NCBI RefSeq assembly: GCF_035046505.1
Contig: NC_089825.1
Coordinates: 3,835,563-3,899,562 of the forward strand
Direction: 5' to 3'
Source of the DNA: Tiliqua scincoides
Taxonomy: Eukaryota; Chordata; Lepidosauria; Squamata; Scincidae
Length of the DNA stretch: 64,000 bases
Below, piece after piece: positions 29,901 through 41,100 of the stretch. Numbering within the stretch: the first letter of the stretch is position 1; each line of letters opens with the position of its first letter. A model generated the notes under the pieces. It was not told where the DNA came from. It ran no database searches and saw only the letters and a list, made by a program, of their open reading frames with translations. The translations under genes were made by a program, and so were the position numbers.

Positions 29901-32900
29901 CTCGGCTTGAGGAAGGGGAAGTCTTGCACCAGGGGGATGGTGAGGAACGAGAGCCTCTCAGAGAGTCCGCCCTGGGTAAGTAGCAAAAGGCCACAGTACC
30001 GAGGGGTGTGTGTGCGCGCGTGTGTGTAAAGAGGGCGCCCGAAATCCAGTTCCGTTCCAGAGATGCTGGATAGCAGCGGGGCACCTCTTGAAGCCTCAGT
30101 GGTACTCTGAAGCTGTTCCCTCTGGGATCTTTCAGGGTTTTGATCCTTCCCCTGGATGTGCCATTTGCTTGCTTCCCTCCCTCCCTCCCTCCCTCCCTCC
30201 TGCTGTCAGTTGGGACAGTGAGAAAATGGAACAGAAAATAGTGCCAGAAGGGATTCTAGTTGGGGCTGCATTAGTACCATGTAAGTTGGCAGGGGGTGAA
30301 TGTGTGAGAGAGAGCGCGCTCTGGTGGCAGCTTCAGCTTGCTCTGATGTTTCAGGGATGATTCTTTGTGGAGAAGTTTAGAACCCATGTAAGACTGAGGG
30401 AAGGGCCAAGACTTGATGTGGGCCAAGGCAGTCCCATGCTCACGTTCCATTAACACTGAGATGGGGGCCAGCCCAAACAGCTGCTCTGTGGACAGTCGGG
30501 ATGGAATTAAGATATTGCAAAGGATGCAGAGGGGAGGCAGCCTAGCTTACCAAAGACTGATAGGGTGACCTGACATCGCATTCACTGTTGCTGTGGCCTT
30601 GACCACACTTACCTCATGGGGCTGACTCCGGAGCAGACATGCATAGCATGATGCTAGTGATGACCTCAGGCTGCTCACTCACTGCTGGTACTTCGCAGGA
30701 TGCCAGGTGGTACCTGGCTGCAGTGTCATGAGGTCAGCTTGATGTGGCCTGGCATGTCCTGTCCTGGCCTTGTCTTGTGGGGAGTGGGGCAGGACTGTGC
30801 AGTCAGCAAGAAGAGTGCCCAGATCAGGAAGTGGCAGAGAGTGAAGAAGCCACTTCTTTTCAGGAGACAGTCATGTGGGCCACGTCACCTGTTCCCTGGT
30901 GACAGTGGCACTTGGAAAGGCAGTGCCTTCCAAAAAAAAAAGAAAAGAAAAAGAAAAGGTTGAGCCGACCAGACGGAACCTTTCCCTCCAAACCTTTGCG
31001 ACTCTTTCGCAGCAGTGGAGTGAGGATAAAACAAGGCACAGTTCTAAGCCCATGGGTCGTGGCAGGAAAGAGCTTCCAAACTATTGGAAAGATAGACACC
31101 AGCTGTGGCGCAGCCCACTAGAATCTCCACTGTAGCATAGTGACTTCCCTGGATGCTGCCCTCACCTGCCTGCAGGGCCACAGGGGCTGGAAACCTTTTA
31201 AAATAAAGGAAAAACTAGCGTGTTCTGGAGATGAAGTTCTGCACCCAGAACGGATGTGTTGCCCTGTTTCCGCAGCGCTTCTGCAGCCCTTCCTAATTGA
31301 GTTCCTGGAGGAGGCAGAGTCGACCTCCAATGGCAGGAGCTGGGGGGTGGGTGGGCGGGCAGGGCCACTGCTTAAGGCTGGGATGTGTCAGTCCCTGGGA
31401 AAGTCCAGCTGCAGTGTGGTGGTGAATTGGCTGTTCTTCTCCTCCCCTGGCAACAGGCTCCCCCATTTCTGCTCTCAACGATGGCTCCTGGGTGGAACAG
31501 GAAGAGATGTCCCTTGTCAAAAGCATGGAAGACTTGGAGGAGCGAGAAATCGACTCCACGATGGGTGAGTTGGGTAGAGGTTGGCTAGAGGAGCCCAAGA
31601 GCCTCCTGTGATGCTGGGGTTCGAGAAGCAGAGCACACCATTCCCCCCCCCCATGTGGGAGGAATGGAGGGTGTGGCTGGGGCACAGGGTGGGCTAGTGG
31701 AGTGAGCACCTCTGAGTGGTGCTGCCTCAGCCTGCCTTTGAGCCTTCCTGGGCTCTGGTCCAGCCCCTCTGTTGCAGGAGTATTGTGGAGCTAGCAGGTT
31801 GCAGCTCTGCTTTCCGTCTTCTTAGGGCCATTAGCCCTCTGCATTTCATTGTTCCGATCTGGCACACAAGGCCCAGTCTGGAGGAGGCATCTAGTAAATG
31901 CTTTTGCCAAGAGCAAGCAGTTTGATAGTTATCTGCAAAGGAAAAAGAGAACTGGAGTCTGGGGGCTCTGGTCTGTGTTTTTGCACGGTCTTGAACAGCT
32001 TGGCTTTTCTTTTTTATAAAACAAGATTCTGGTCTGTACGGTCTGAAGTGCTACCTGTTCCACGCGCAGGGCCAGCTAGGCAGGCGGAGATCAGGGGTCT
32101 CAAAGCATGGATGAGACGGTGGTGTAGGGAGGAGGGGTTTAGATTCGTTAGACACTGGGGAACGTTTTGGGACAAGCAGGGCCTGTACAAGAGGGACGGG
32201 CTCCACTTGAACCAGAATGGAACCAGACTGCTGGCGCATAACATTAAAAAGGTGGCAGAGCAGCTTTTAAACTGATCCCTGGGGGAAGGCCGACAGGAGC
32301 CGAGGGGCATCCGGTTCGGGACTCCTCATCCCTATGGGATGAGGATGGGGAGGTTAGAGAACAACAAGACAAAGGCAGGGTAGGAGAAGAAATTGGGAAA
32401 GGTAGTGTGATGGGATGTGATAGACGGTTTGGCATAATGAGAGGATGCGGGGACAAAGGAGCGAATAAGCAGCGCATCCTGGGGCATTCCGTGTACAAAT
32501 GCTTTTATGCGAATGCCCGAAGTTTACGAGCAAAGGTGGGAGAACTGGAATGTCTGGTGACAAGGGAAAATATTGACATAGTGGGCATAATGGAAACCTG
32601 GTGGAATGCGGAGAATCAGTGGGATACCGCAATCCCGGGCTATAAACTCTACAGGAGGGACAGGCAGGGGCGTGTTGGAAGTGGGGTGGCCGTTTATGTT
32701 AAGGAAGGGATAGAATCCAGCAAAGTAGAGATTGAAGGTGGGTCCGACTCCACCGTAGAATCTCTGTGGGTTAAATTACCAGGCTTGTGCAGTGATGCAA
32801 TACTGGGTGTGTGCTATTGTTCTCCAGACCAGAAATCGGATGGAGACCTTGAAATGAGGAAACAGATCAGGGAGGTGACAAGGAGGGACAGGGTTGTAAT

Positions 32901-35900
32901 CATGGGGGACTTCAATTATCCTCATATTGACTGGGTCAATTTGTGTCCTGGTCACGATAAGGAAACCGGATTTCTTGACGTGCTGAATGACTATGGCTTA
33001 GAGCAGCTAGTCACGGAGCCCACCAGAGGACAGGTGACTCTGGATGTGTGGTATGCAGGACCTGGTTAGAGATGTAAACGTCACTGAGCCATTGGGGAAC
33101 AGTGATCATGCTGCGATCCGTTTTGACATGCACGCTGGGGGAAGAATACCAGGCAAATCTCTAACAAAAACCCTTGACTTCCGACGGGCAGACTTCCCCC
33201 AAATGAGGAGGCTGGTTAGAAGGAGGTTGAAAGGGAGAGTAAAAAGAGTCCAATCTCTCCAGAGTGCATGGAGGCTGCTTAAAACAACAGTAACAGAGGC
33301 CCAGCAGAGGTGTATACCGCAAAGAAAGAAGGGTTCCACTAAATCCAGGAGGGTGCCCGCATGGCTAACCAGCCAAGTTAGAGAGGCTGTGAAGGGCAAG
33401 GAAGCTTCCTTTTGTAAATGGAAGTCTTGCCCTAATGAGGAGAATAAAAAGGAACATAAACTGTGGCAAAAGAAATGTAAGAAGGTGATACGGGAGGCCA
33501 AGCGAGACTATGAGGAACGCATGGCCAGCAACATTAAGGGGAATAAGAAAAGCTTCTTCAAATATGTTAGAAGCAGGAAACCCGTCAGAGAAGCGGTTGG
33601 CCCTCTGGATGGTGAGGGAGGGAAAGGGGAGATAAAAGGAGACTTAGAGATGGCAGAGAAATTAAATAAGTTCTTTGCATCTGTCTTCACGGCAGAAGAC
33701 CTCGGGCAGATACCGCTGCCCGAACGGCCCCTCCTGACCGAGGAGTTAAATCAGATAGAGGTTGAAAGAGAAGATGTTTCAGACCTCATTGATAAATTAA
33801 AGATCAATAAGTCACCGGGCCCTGATGGCATCCACCCAAGAGTTATTAAGGAATTGAAGAATGAAGTTGCAGATCTCTTGACTAAGGTATGCAACTTGTC
33901 CCTCAAAACGGCCATGGTGCCAGAAGATTGGAGGATAGCAAATGCCACACCTATTTTTAAAAAGGGAAAGAGGGGGGACCCGGGAAACTATAGGCCGGTC
34001 AGCCTAACATCCATACCGGGTAAGATGGTGGAATGCCTCATCAAAGATAGAATCTCAAAACACATAGATGAACAGGCCTTGCTGAGGGAGAGTCAGCATG
34101 GCTTCTGTAAGGGTAAGTCTTGCCTCACGAACCATTTAGAATTATTTGAAAAGGTCAACAGGCATGTGGATGTGGGAGAACCCGTGGACATTATATATCT
34201 GGACTTTCAGAAGGCGTTTGACACGGTTCCTCACCAAAGGCTACTGAAAAAACTCCACAGTCAGGGAGTTAGAGGACAGGTCCTTTCATGGATTGAGAAC
34301 TGGTTGGAGGCCAGGAAGCAGAGAGTGGGTGTCAATGGGCAATTTTCACAATGGAGAGAGGTGAAAAGCGGTGTGCCCCAAGGATCTGTCCTGGGACCGG
34401 TGCTTTTCAACCTCTTCATAAATGACCTGGAGACAGGGTTGAGCAGTGAAGTGGCTAAGTTTGCAGACGACACCAAACTTTTCAGAGTGGTGAAGACCAG
34501 AAGTGATTGTGAGGAGCTCCAGAAGGATCTCTCCAGACTGGCAGAATGGGCAGCAAAATGGCAGATGTGCTTCAATGTCAGTAAGTGTAAGGTCATGCAC
34601 ATTGGGGCAAAAAATCAAAACTTTAGATATAGGCTGATGGGTTCTGAGCTGTCTGTGACAGATCAGGAGAGAGATCTTGGGGGGGTGGTGGACAGGTCGA
34701 TGAAAGTGTCGACCCAATGTGCGGTGGCAGTGAAGAAGGCCAATTCTATGCTTGGGATCATTAGGAAGGGTATTGAGAACAAAACTGCTAGTATTATAAT
34801 GCCGTTGTACAAATCTATGGTAAGGCCACACCTGGAGTATTGTGTCCAGTTCTGGTCGCCGCATCTCAAAAAAGACATAGTGGAAATGGAAAAGGTGCAA
34901 AAGAGAGCAACTAAGATGCATACAGGGCTGGGGCACCTGCCTTATGAGGAAAGGCTACGGCATTTGGGCCTCTTCAGCCTAGAAAAGAGACGCCTGAGGG
35001 GGGACATGATTGAGACATACAAAATTATGCAGGGGATGGACAGAGTGGATAGGGAGATGCTCTTTACACTCTCACATAATACCAGAACCAGGGGACATCC
35101 ATTAAAATTGAGTGTTGGGCGGGTTAGGACAGACAAAAGAAAATATTCTTTACTCAGCGTGTGGTCGGTCTGTGGAACTCCTTGCCACAGGATGCCAAGG
35201 ATTTAAAAGGGGATTGGACAAGTTTCTGAAGGAAAAATCCATTATGGGGTACAAGCCATGATGTGTATGCGCAACCTCCTGATTTTAGAAATGGGTTATG
35301 TCAGAATGCCAGATGCAAGGGAGGGCACCAGGATGAGGTCTCTTGTTATCTGGTGTGCTCTCTGGGGCATTTGGTGGGCCGCTGTGAGATACAGGAAGCT
35401 GGACTAGATGGGCCTATGGCCTGAACCAGTGTGGCTGTTCTTATGTTCTTATGGTCATGGAGATTTGTTTTGTATTTATTAAAACTATTTCTGTCATGAT
35501 GTTTGTGGTGACTATCAAGTGCAGCAATAAAATAGACAGCTGCAAAACACTGACACTAGCTATGTCTGAACTAACACAAAAAGTACAAAAAGCAACTAAC
35601 AATGAGCAGCAACAGGTAAACTGTTGCCCTCTTCTGAAAGCTGCCTCAAACCAGAGCTGGGAACCGTGCTGGAAGAAGGGTGTCTCTGCATCCCTTCCCC
35701 ATCAGTATGTTCTCTCGCACTCTCTCTCTCCTGCCATCCCATTGTTCTTGCCTGCAGACACAAGCATCTACAAAACGCACATCAGGAATCCGAATGAGCA
35801 TTGAAAATATTCCTGGACTCCCCGCGGAGACTGAAAACCACAGATAAGAAATCTGTGGTATTTGGAGCCCACCTTTGCTCCAAATGCAACTGGAGCCATT

Positions 35901-37839
35901 CTGAACTTTGGAGAGGCCACAAGCAACAGTTGTGTTGACTAAAACTTCTGGTTTATCAAAAGTCATCATAAAAGGCTCCAGGCGGCAGTCTGTCTGGGCA
36001 GGAGTCTCTTGGAGCCTCAGAAACCTTGTCCCAGTCACGTCTGGGAGGTTATCAGTTGCATCTGAGAGGTCTGCAGGGGGGGCGATCTGGGGGTTCAGCA
36101 TCTGCAGTGAGACAAATCCATGGATGCGGAATCATAAATAAAGAGATCCTACCTGTGTGAATCTATTTTATAAAGATAAAGCTGGAATAAACTTTTCGAA
36201 TTAAAAATATGCTAGACTCATGGTATAAAAATGCCTGATATTTTGTGTGAAGCTGGGGATTCAGTGGGCAGAGTTCTTCCCAGTGTCTTTGATACTTGTC
36301 CGTTCCAGGGCGCCCCTTATAGAATCTGCATTATACGTCATCTTCATGTCCAGTAAATGTTCAGGGTCAAAAGAACCATAACACTAATTTAAGAGTTCAA
36401 GGGACCTTGGATTTGTCAAGAGTCAGGCAGCCCAATCAATCCTGAGCTGCCCAGTGTCCAGAGAGGAGCAGTGGTGCCGAAGTGGCTGCCACTGTATGAA
36501 GTGGCTGCCAGGCAGCTGCTGGTGGTTCCTTGGAGGAAAAGGAATATTTGTCCCCTTCCCCTGGGTAAGGGCGGGGCCCCCGCAATGAGGCTACTCATGT
36601 TTGACAGCACAGAGTATATAGCTGGTGCAGAGTAAAGCAGCCCCATGTTGGGCCAGAAGACCAGTCGTGGGGTACTGGATCTGGTGGAGTTCTGCTCTGC
36701 CAGTCCCACCCCCTGAGATGTGCCTGGGAGGGTCTGGAGCTCAGTGGGGAGGGAGCCCTTAGTTCTTTATCCAGTCCCTGGCAGCACATCCAGTGACAAG
36801 GCAAGAGCTGCAGCCAGTCCAGGGAGCTTTAGTGAGCCAGATGGGGGCTTCGTGGAAGATGGTGTCATGTGTGGGTTGGCCAGGAGTGTTTTCTGAGATT
36901 GCAACCAACTTGCCTGCATTCCTTGTTTTACCAGATGCTCCACAGCTCTTGGAGGAAGACCCTGAAAGCTTAGAGCTCCCTGGCATGTTTCCTCGAAAGT
37001 GGACAGAGGTTTTCCAGGGCCCAGGAGAGGAATTGCTCTGTGAGAGCCAGCCGTTCTCCACTGCGGCACCGAAAAAGCCTTCGGGGAGCAGCAGCCTGAG
37101 AAGATCTAACCGCTGTGTGGCAGATGTTCAGAAAGATGACTCCTCTGTGCTGGCTGTGGAAGTGCACACTGGCCCTTACATCTGCTGCGAATGTGGGGAA
37201 GGCTTCCTGGACAAGCAGCTCTTCTCTGCCCACCAGAAGAGCCACGGGGGAGGCGGAAACTACCCTACCCTGGACACTGGAGGAGGCCTGAAGCCAAAGC
37301 CCAGTCCAGTTGCTCTTCAGCGTGCTCCAACCCCGGCACGCTCCAGACCCTCAAAGCGTCCCGAACCCCAGCGAGGCTCCAACCTCAAGCCCAGTGCCGG
37401 GAAACGTCCAGGCAATCACATGGTGGAGAGGCCGTATACCTGCACCCAGTGCAAGGAGAGCTTCAAGCTGGAAGTGAGCCTGCTCCTCCACCAGAAGCTC
37501 CACACAGGGAAGGGCGATGGGCCACTGACCTGCACGTACTGTGGCAAGGACTTCCGCGACCTCTCGAAGGCAGTGCGGCACCAGCGCATCCACACAGGCG
37601 AGAGGCCCTACCAGTGCACCGAGTGCGGGAAGAGCTTCATCCGGCGAGACCATCTCCTTAAGCACTGGCGAGTCCACACCGGCGAGACGCCCTACCAGTG
37701 TTCCACCTGCGGGAAAAACTTCCGCTACAAGGAGTCTCTGAACTGCCACCAGAAAATCCACACTCGTAACCCAACAGTGCACCACTTGGCGCCAGGGACT
37801 CAGCCTGGCATGGGGGGCTTGAAACAGGAGCAGCCGTAG
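23945..37839 (+). CDS. Gene B: HUB-KRAB zinc-finger protein, five fingers (ZNF282/ZNF398-like)
   Basis: Six coding exons join in phase to 555 residues: 23945-23968, 27539-27937, 29113-29239, 29871-29975, 31457-31564, 36935-37839. Residues 1-8 are MAEWSPAQ. Exon 2 (9-141) is the HUB/DUF3669 module: a predicted coiled coil ([31 protein letters not shown]) ending [18 protein letters not shown] (142-184) is atypical: FDEASCSF replaces F-x-DV-A-V-Y-F, so TRIM28 binding is doubtful. C2H2 fingers lie at about 336-358, 412-434, 442-464, 470-492 and 498-520; the first stands alone, followed by a basic Pro/Ser linker. The gene is a tandem relative of C and D and starts head-to-head with gene T. Its last intron holds a CR1 LINE. 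The group matches human 7q36.1 HUB-KRAB genes; one-to-one orthology is not claimed. Confidence 0.88.
24196..24406. repeat. GC-rich imperfect palindrome in gene B intron 1
   Basis: Arms 24,243-24,292 and 24,333-24,382 (about 50 nt) are near-perfect inverted copies around GCGCCGCCGCCGTGTGAGGC. Outer GAGGCAGAGCCTCCCCGCG / CGCGGGGAGGCTCTGCCTC blocks add to the pairing. A single related unit occurs near gene D at 54,384-54,450. Confidence 0.75.
25075..25182 (+). mobile_element. CR1/L3 tail
   Basis: GGGGCATTTGGTGGGCCACT through GATCCAGTGGGGCTGTTCTT and a terminal TTGTTCTTATGG; only the 3' UTR is present. Confidence 0.85.
25999..26350 (+). mobile_element. Tigger-like (MER2-type) MITE, copy 2
   Basis: The left end GGACAGGTGGGGCCTCAGTA and the reverse complement of the right end (ACAGGTGCAGCCTGTTTATC) are imperfect inverted repeats. 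Inside are AAAATCGCAGATAATGAAA and GGGGATCCGCATTGAGCC. End motifs and internal layout resemble MER2 (TcMar-Tigger). Related segments lie at about 4,795-5,125 and 35,790-36,160. Confidence 0.5.
27539..27937 (+). CDS. Gene B exon 2: HUB (DUF3669) domain
   Basis: Acceptor TTGCAAACAG, donor AAA|GTAAGG, 399 nt, phase 0 at both ends. It reads [11 protein letters not shown] ... [12 protein letters not shown]. Genes C and D have the same exon; the last third is almost identical among the three. Confidence 0.93.
27938..29112 (+). other. Gene B intron 2
   Basis: AT-richer DNA with a poly-C run near 28,752-28,764. No exon or recognised transposon. Confidence 0.4.
29113..29239 (+). CDS. Gene B exon 3: variant KRAB A-box
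   Basis: 127 nt, acceptor CCATTGCAG, donor [24 protein letters not shown] ends SMG; compare [17 protein letters not shown] in gene C. The Val of the DV pair is Ala here and two aromatic/aliphatic positions are Cys and Ser. Confidence 0.92.
29871..29975 (+). CDS. Gene B exon 4: KRAB-B-like
   Basis: 105 nt, acceptor TTGCCCTGTGCAG, donor G|GTAAGT. With the preceding phase-1 base it reads [19 protein letters not shown], matching [19 protein letters not shown] of gene C. Confidence 0.9.
30172..30200 (+). repeat. (TCCC)n simple repeat
   Basis: Seven tandem TCCC units in gene B intron 4. Confidence 0.95.
31457..31564 (+). CDS. Gene B exon 5: acidic linker exon
   Basis: 108 nt, acceptor TGGCAACAG, donor G|GTGAGT. 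Reads [18 protein letters not shown] ... DSTMG with phase 1 at both ends, so it can be skipped without frame loss. No counterpart was found in gene C. Confidence 0.7.
32035..35452 (+). mobile_element. CR1/L3 LINE, near-complete ORF2, youngest copy in the window
   Basis: The end of ORF1 (32,035-32,275) shows the esterase-like motif [21 protein letters not shown]2 starts near 32,407 with the endonuclease ([41 protein letters not shown]). It shifts frame near 33,050, then runs open from 33,044 to 35,206 through the reverse transcriptase (PISL-type box NYRPVSLTS, catalytic FADD in [11 protein letters not shown]). A one-base loss near 35,150 alters the C-terminus compared with the copy at 8.4 kb. 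The 3' UTR is intact. Two frame breaks and 5' truncation make it immobile. It sits sense in gene B intron 5. Confidence 0.95.
35790..36160 (-). mobile_element. Tigger-like (MER2-type) MITE, copy 3
   Basis: Contains AACCACAGATAAGAAATCTG and GGGGTTCAGCATCTGCAGTG, and its right edge GATCCTACCTGTG is the inverted counterpart of the ACAGGT end of copy 2. No coding capacity. Confidence 0.45.
36935..37839 (+). CDS. Gene B terminal exon: five C2H2 fingers
   Basis: Acceptor CTTGTTTTACCAG; begins two bases into a codon ([18 protein letters not shown]) and ends GGLKQEQP-stop. Finger 1 ([10 protein letters not shown] ... HQKSH) is separated from the others by a long basic spacer; fingers 2-5 are contiguous, joined by TGERPYQC-type linkers. 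Confidence 0.95.
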
Positions 37840-39690
37840 CTGCTGTTGCACAGAGGTTGGCCACACCCAACATGCTGAAGAGTGGGCCCAGTTTGCCCCC
37901 AGACGGAGCAGGGCACGGTGGGGGTGTGTGTTTGTGTGTGTGTGCACATGTGCGTGTATGGGGGTTCCCTGTTGTGCACTGTTAGGGTGTAACTGCCCCG
38001 TTTGAGGGCTTAGCGTGAGGCCAAGACGCAAGTCCTCCTTTGCCTACAAAGGACACACATTGCATTTGGGTGGGCCTTTGTGGCTCAACGCCTGAGGCTC
38101 TTCCTTCTTCAGGCAACAAAGGGGCCAGCTGCGCCCCCCCCTCCCCCGTGGTGAGTATTCACTGCTTCTGTCTCCTGCACTTACAGGTTCCAAATCTCAA
38201 AAGTCTGCCTCATACTGTTGCCACAGGGAACTGAGGCTGAGAGCCCTCTGGGAGGCCAAGGTTGGCACCCCACAAACCATACAGCCAGGCCTGGGAATTG
38301 GGATGGTGACAGATGTAGTGTGTCAGTCAGTCTCCCTTCTCTGATCCTGCCTCGAAGCAAGTTGAACTCTATGTCTGCTAAGCACCTCAATGGAGCTGAA
38401 GTCAGAACCATCCTTTTCCAGTTACTAGTTCTTAGTATATGTGTTTGTTTTTAATTTTGAAACTGCATTTGGTGACACTCCCAAGTAACATGTACAAGTC
38501 CGAGCAGCTGCAGCCAGACTCCAGTACGAGTTGGTTGTTCTAATACAATGCCAAGAATTTGTGTTGTGTTGTTCCACCTTATGAAGTTACAGCTGGTTGT
38601 GCCGCCTGTCTCCCAGTCCTCGGTTCTCACACACTCCAAGGCATCCGAGAACTGCCCCGTTGTCTTGTTGTTGGTGTTGATTTTTTTAAAACACATCTTT
38701 GTAAATATTGGTTGACTTGTATATGAATTTCAGTGTTGTTGCACTAAGTGTCAGCTGAGGTGACTGTAACGAACCAGCTTTTCTTCTGTGTGATGTCAGG
38801 TGTTTGGTCTGTGGCTGCGTTTTTGTAACACCTTTGCAAAGGATGTCAATACAGTGTGTCTGTTCTTCGGCCCTTGCCTCATCTCTGGGTCAGTGGTAAA
38901 ACCAGGCCTGGCTGGGGCCCTCTAGGTTGCAGGTGCTGGAGAGCCTCTCCTGGACAGGTCTGTCTCCTGCTGTTTAAGGCACGGGCAAGGCTTCGGGGCT
39001 AGATCCCCAAGACAGGGTCAAACTGCAGAGGAGCTGGGTCCATCCAGCTCAGGACTGTGTTCCACAATGGGCAGTGACTCTCCCAAGTCTCTGGCAGAGA
39101 GGGCTCCTGCCTGTCAGCGGCAGCCTGGTTCTTTTCAACCAGAGATGACAGAGTTCAAACCCAAGACCCTCTGTCCTGTGAGCTACATTCAGCTACTCAT
39201 TATGAAAGTTGGAGTCGCTGTCTCTGCACCAAGAAAAACTGGAATCTTCAACCCATGTAAATTCTGTCTGTTCTGTTTTTGTTAGGCAGGATAGACAGGA
39301 CAGGACTCCTTAACAGCTAGAACCTTTATTTGGCACCCTCTGTGACTCTTAAGGTTTCAGCAAGTGTTGCCCACATGCTGTAATCCTGGCTGTACAGCCC
39401 TAAAGGCTAGAATCTTGTTTCCAATGAAAGTTGAGGCTGTCAGAACTGTGGGTTCTATGCTTGCTCCCACGCTGTTCGACTTTTATTATTTAAAAACTGG
39501 TCCCAATACTTGTGCGAAGCTGAAGTAGTACCTGGAATGCCCAGCCCAGGGGGTGGGGGAGGTGCTTTCATGTGAATTCAGCACATTCAGGGTCCCCTTC
39601 CATCTTGGCTGAGCGGCTGCTGGCAAAGGACCTGTCGTACTCCATATGGTTGCAGGCTTCAGATCTTGCAGCAGGGCCGTGAGCTGGTCA
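37840..39690 (+). other. Gene B 3' UTR and intergenic DNA
   Basis: The likely 3' UTR runs to an AATACA hexamer at 38,848-38,853, with UGUA motifs before it (TGTAAATATTGG) and a GTGTGTCTGTTC stretch after it. Beyond that, to the CR1 at 39,690, no gene was seen. Confidence 0.4.
38848..38853 (+). terminator. Candidate AATACA polyadenylation signal of gene B
   Basis: Weak variant hexamer, but followed at once by a GU-rich stretch (GTGTGTCTGTT). About 1 kb after the stop codon. Confidence 0.35.
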
Positions 39691-40190
39691 TCACATCTCA
39701 AAAGGGACATAGTGGATCTAGAAAAGATGCAGAAGAGAGCAGCCAAAACGATGACTGGGCTGGGGCACCTCCCTTACTAGGAAAGGCTACTGTGTTTGGC
39801 CTCTTCAGTCCAGAAAAGAGATGTGGGGGGGGGGCATGACTGAGACATACAAAATTATACAAAAACAAATTATTACACTCTCACACAACACCAGAACCAG
39901 GGGACATCCAGTGAAACTGAGTGTGGGAGGGTGAGGACAGACAGAAGAAAATGTTTCTTTGCGCGGTGTGTGGTCAGGCTGTGGTGATGGCATCTGGCCT
40001 GGATGCCTTTAAAAGGGGACTGGACCAGTTTCTGGAGGAAAAGCCCATCAGGGTCACAAGCCAGGGCGGTGCGCAGCCTCCTGGGGTTGGAAACGGGCTG
40101 CCAGAATGCAGGGAGGGCACCGGCTGCAGGTCTCCTGCAGGCACCTGCGCGTTGCAGGAAGCTGGACCGGACGGCCCTGCGGTGCTGCTG
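39690..40190 (+). mobile_element. CR1/L3 LINE remnant running into the gene C CpG island
   Basis: Starts with CATCTCAAAAGGGACATAGT (reverse-transcriptase end) and continues through ACTGGACCAGTTTCTGGAGG to the 3' UTR, where TGCAGGAAGCTGGACCGGAC replaces the usual ACAGGAAGCTGGACTAGATG. The last 120 bases are CpG-rich and merge into the island. Confidence 0.75.
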
Positions 40191-41100
40191 CGCCTGCTGC
40201 AGGCGTGGAGGCAGCAGCCCCGCCCCGCACCGGGCTGCTGTGTCAGCGGAGCACCGTGTCTGCTGCGGCCAGAGAGCGGCTCTTTCGGGGCCGGTCTCCG
40301 GACGGGAGGACCCTCGGCGGGCTGCGAGTCCGCGCTCAGCCCGGCCCTGGCTGGCGGGCTTCCTGGGACCCCCCGCAGGCCGCATTGGGGGAGGGCGAGC
40401 CGCCCGGAGCGGCTCCGAAGGGGGCCGCGGGGACGCCGCGGGGCTCCCCGCAAGCCCGATTGCTCGGCCCTCCGGCGACGCCCCCGGACCGCCCCGCCTG
40501 AGCTTCGCGGAAGGCCGCCGGACTGGGAGGCCGGCCCGTCACGACACGCCTGCGGAGGGGCTGCGCCTCTGAGCGCGTGCAGAGCGCCTCCGTCCGGCCG
40601 CGCCCGGGCGAGAGGCGCCGGCGCCGTGCGGAGCCTGCTGCGGGTGCGCGGCTCCTCCTCTTCCTTCTGCCCGCCGCCGCCTTCCTGGCGCCGATCCGCT
40701 CCGGGCTCTGCCGCGGGTGCTGCTTCTCCTGCTACCGGCTGCGAGCCGAGACCGCGATGGCTGCCGAGTGGGGCTCCGGCGCTCAGGTGGGGAGGCCGCG
40801 GGCCCTCGGGGTGAATTCCCGGGGCGGGAGGCGCTCTGGAAGTCGGGACCTGCCCCTTCTGGCTGCGCTGACGACTGGGGGCGGGGCCGCACTCTGCACG
40901 AGCTCAGAGGCACGCACCTGGCGGGTCAGGAGCAGCCCTGGCTGGGGACTGTGCAGCTCCTCCCTGCACACCTCCCCCCCCCCCGCCCGCACTCCCCATG
41001 CCTGGGCTCTCAGGGGGCCAGGCGCAAAGTGCCCGCTAGGCTTGACTGCCGGTGGGGCGGTGTCGCTGTGCGGCTGTGCCGGGCGGAGAGTTGCCATCCT
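40100..41100. promoter_or_regulatory. CpG island promoter of gene C
   Basis: GC- and CpG-rich stretch around the ATG at 40,757. The only convincing frame is the ten-codon first exon of gene C; longer open frames here are by-products of GC content. Its left edge contains CR1-derived sequence. Confidence 0.75.
40757..40786 (+). CDS. Gene C exon 1 ([10 protein letters not shown])
   Basis: Ten codons from ATG to CAG|GTGGGG in the CpG island, phase 0. It matches the short first exons of B and D in position, length and ending (AQ). Confidence 0.82.

Noticed and set aside
34261-34936. Minus-strand frames of 113-196 codons inside CR1 copies (also at 17.4 and 62.5 kb)
   Set aside because: Antisense of CR1 ORF2; the recurrence reflects the repeat, not a gene.
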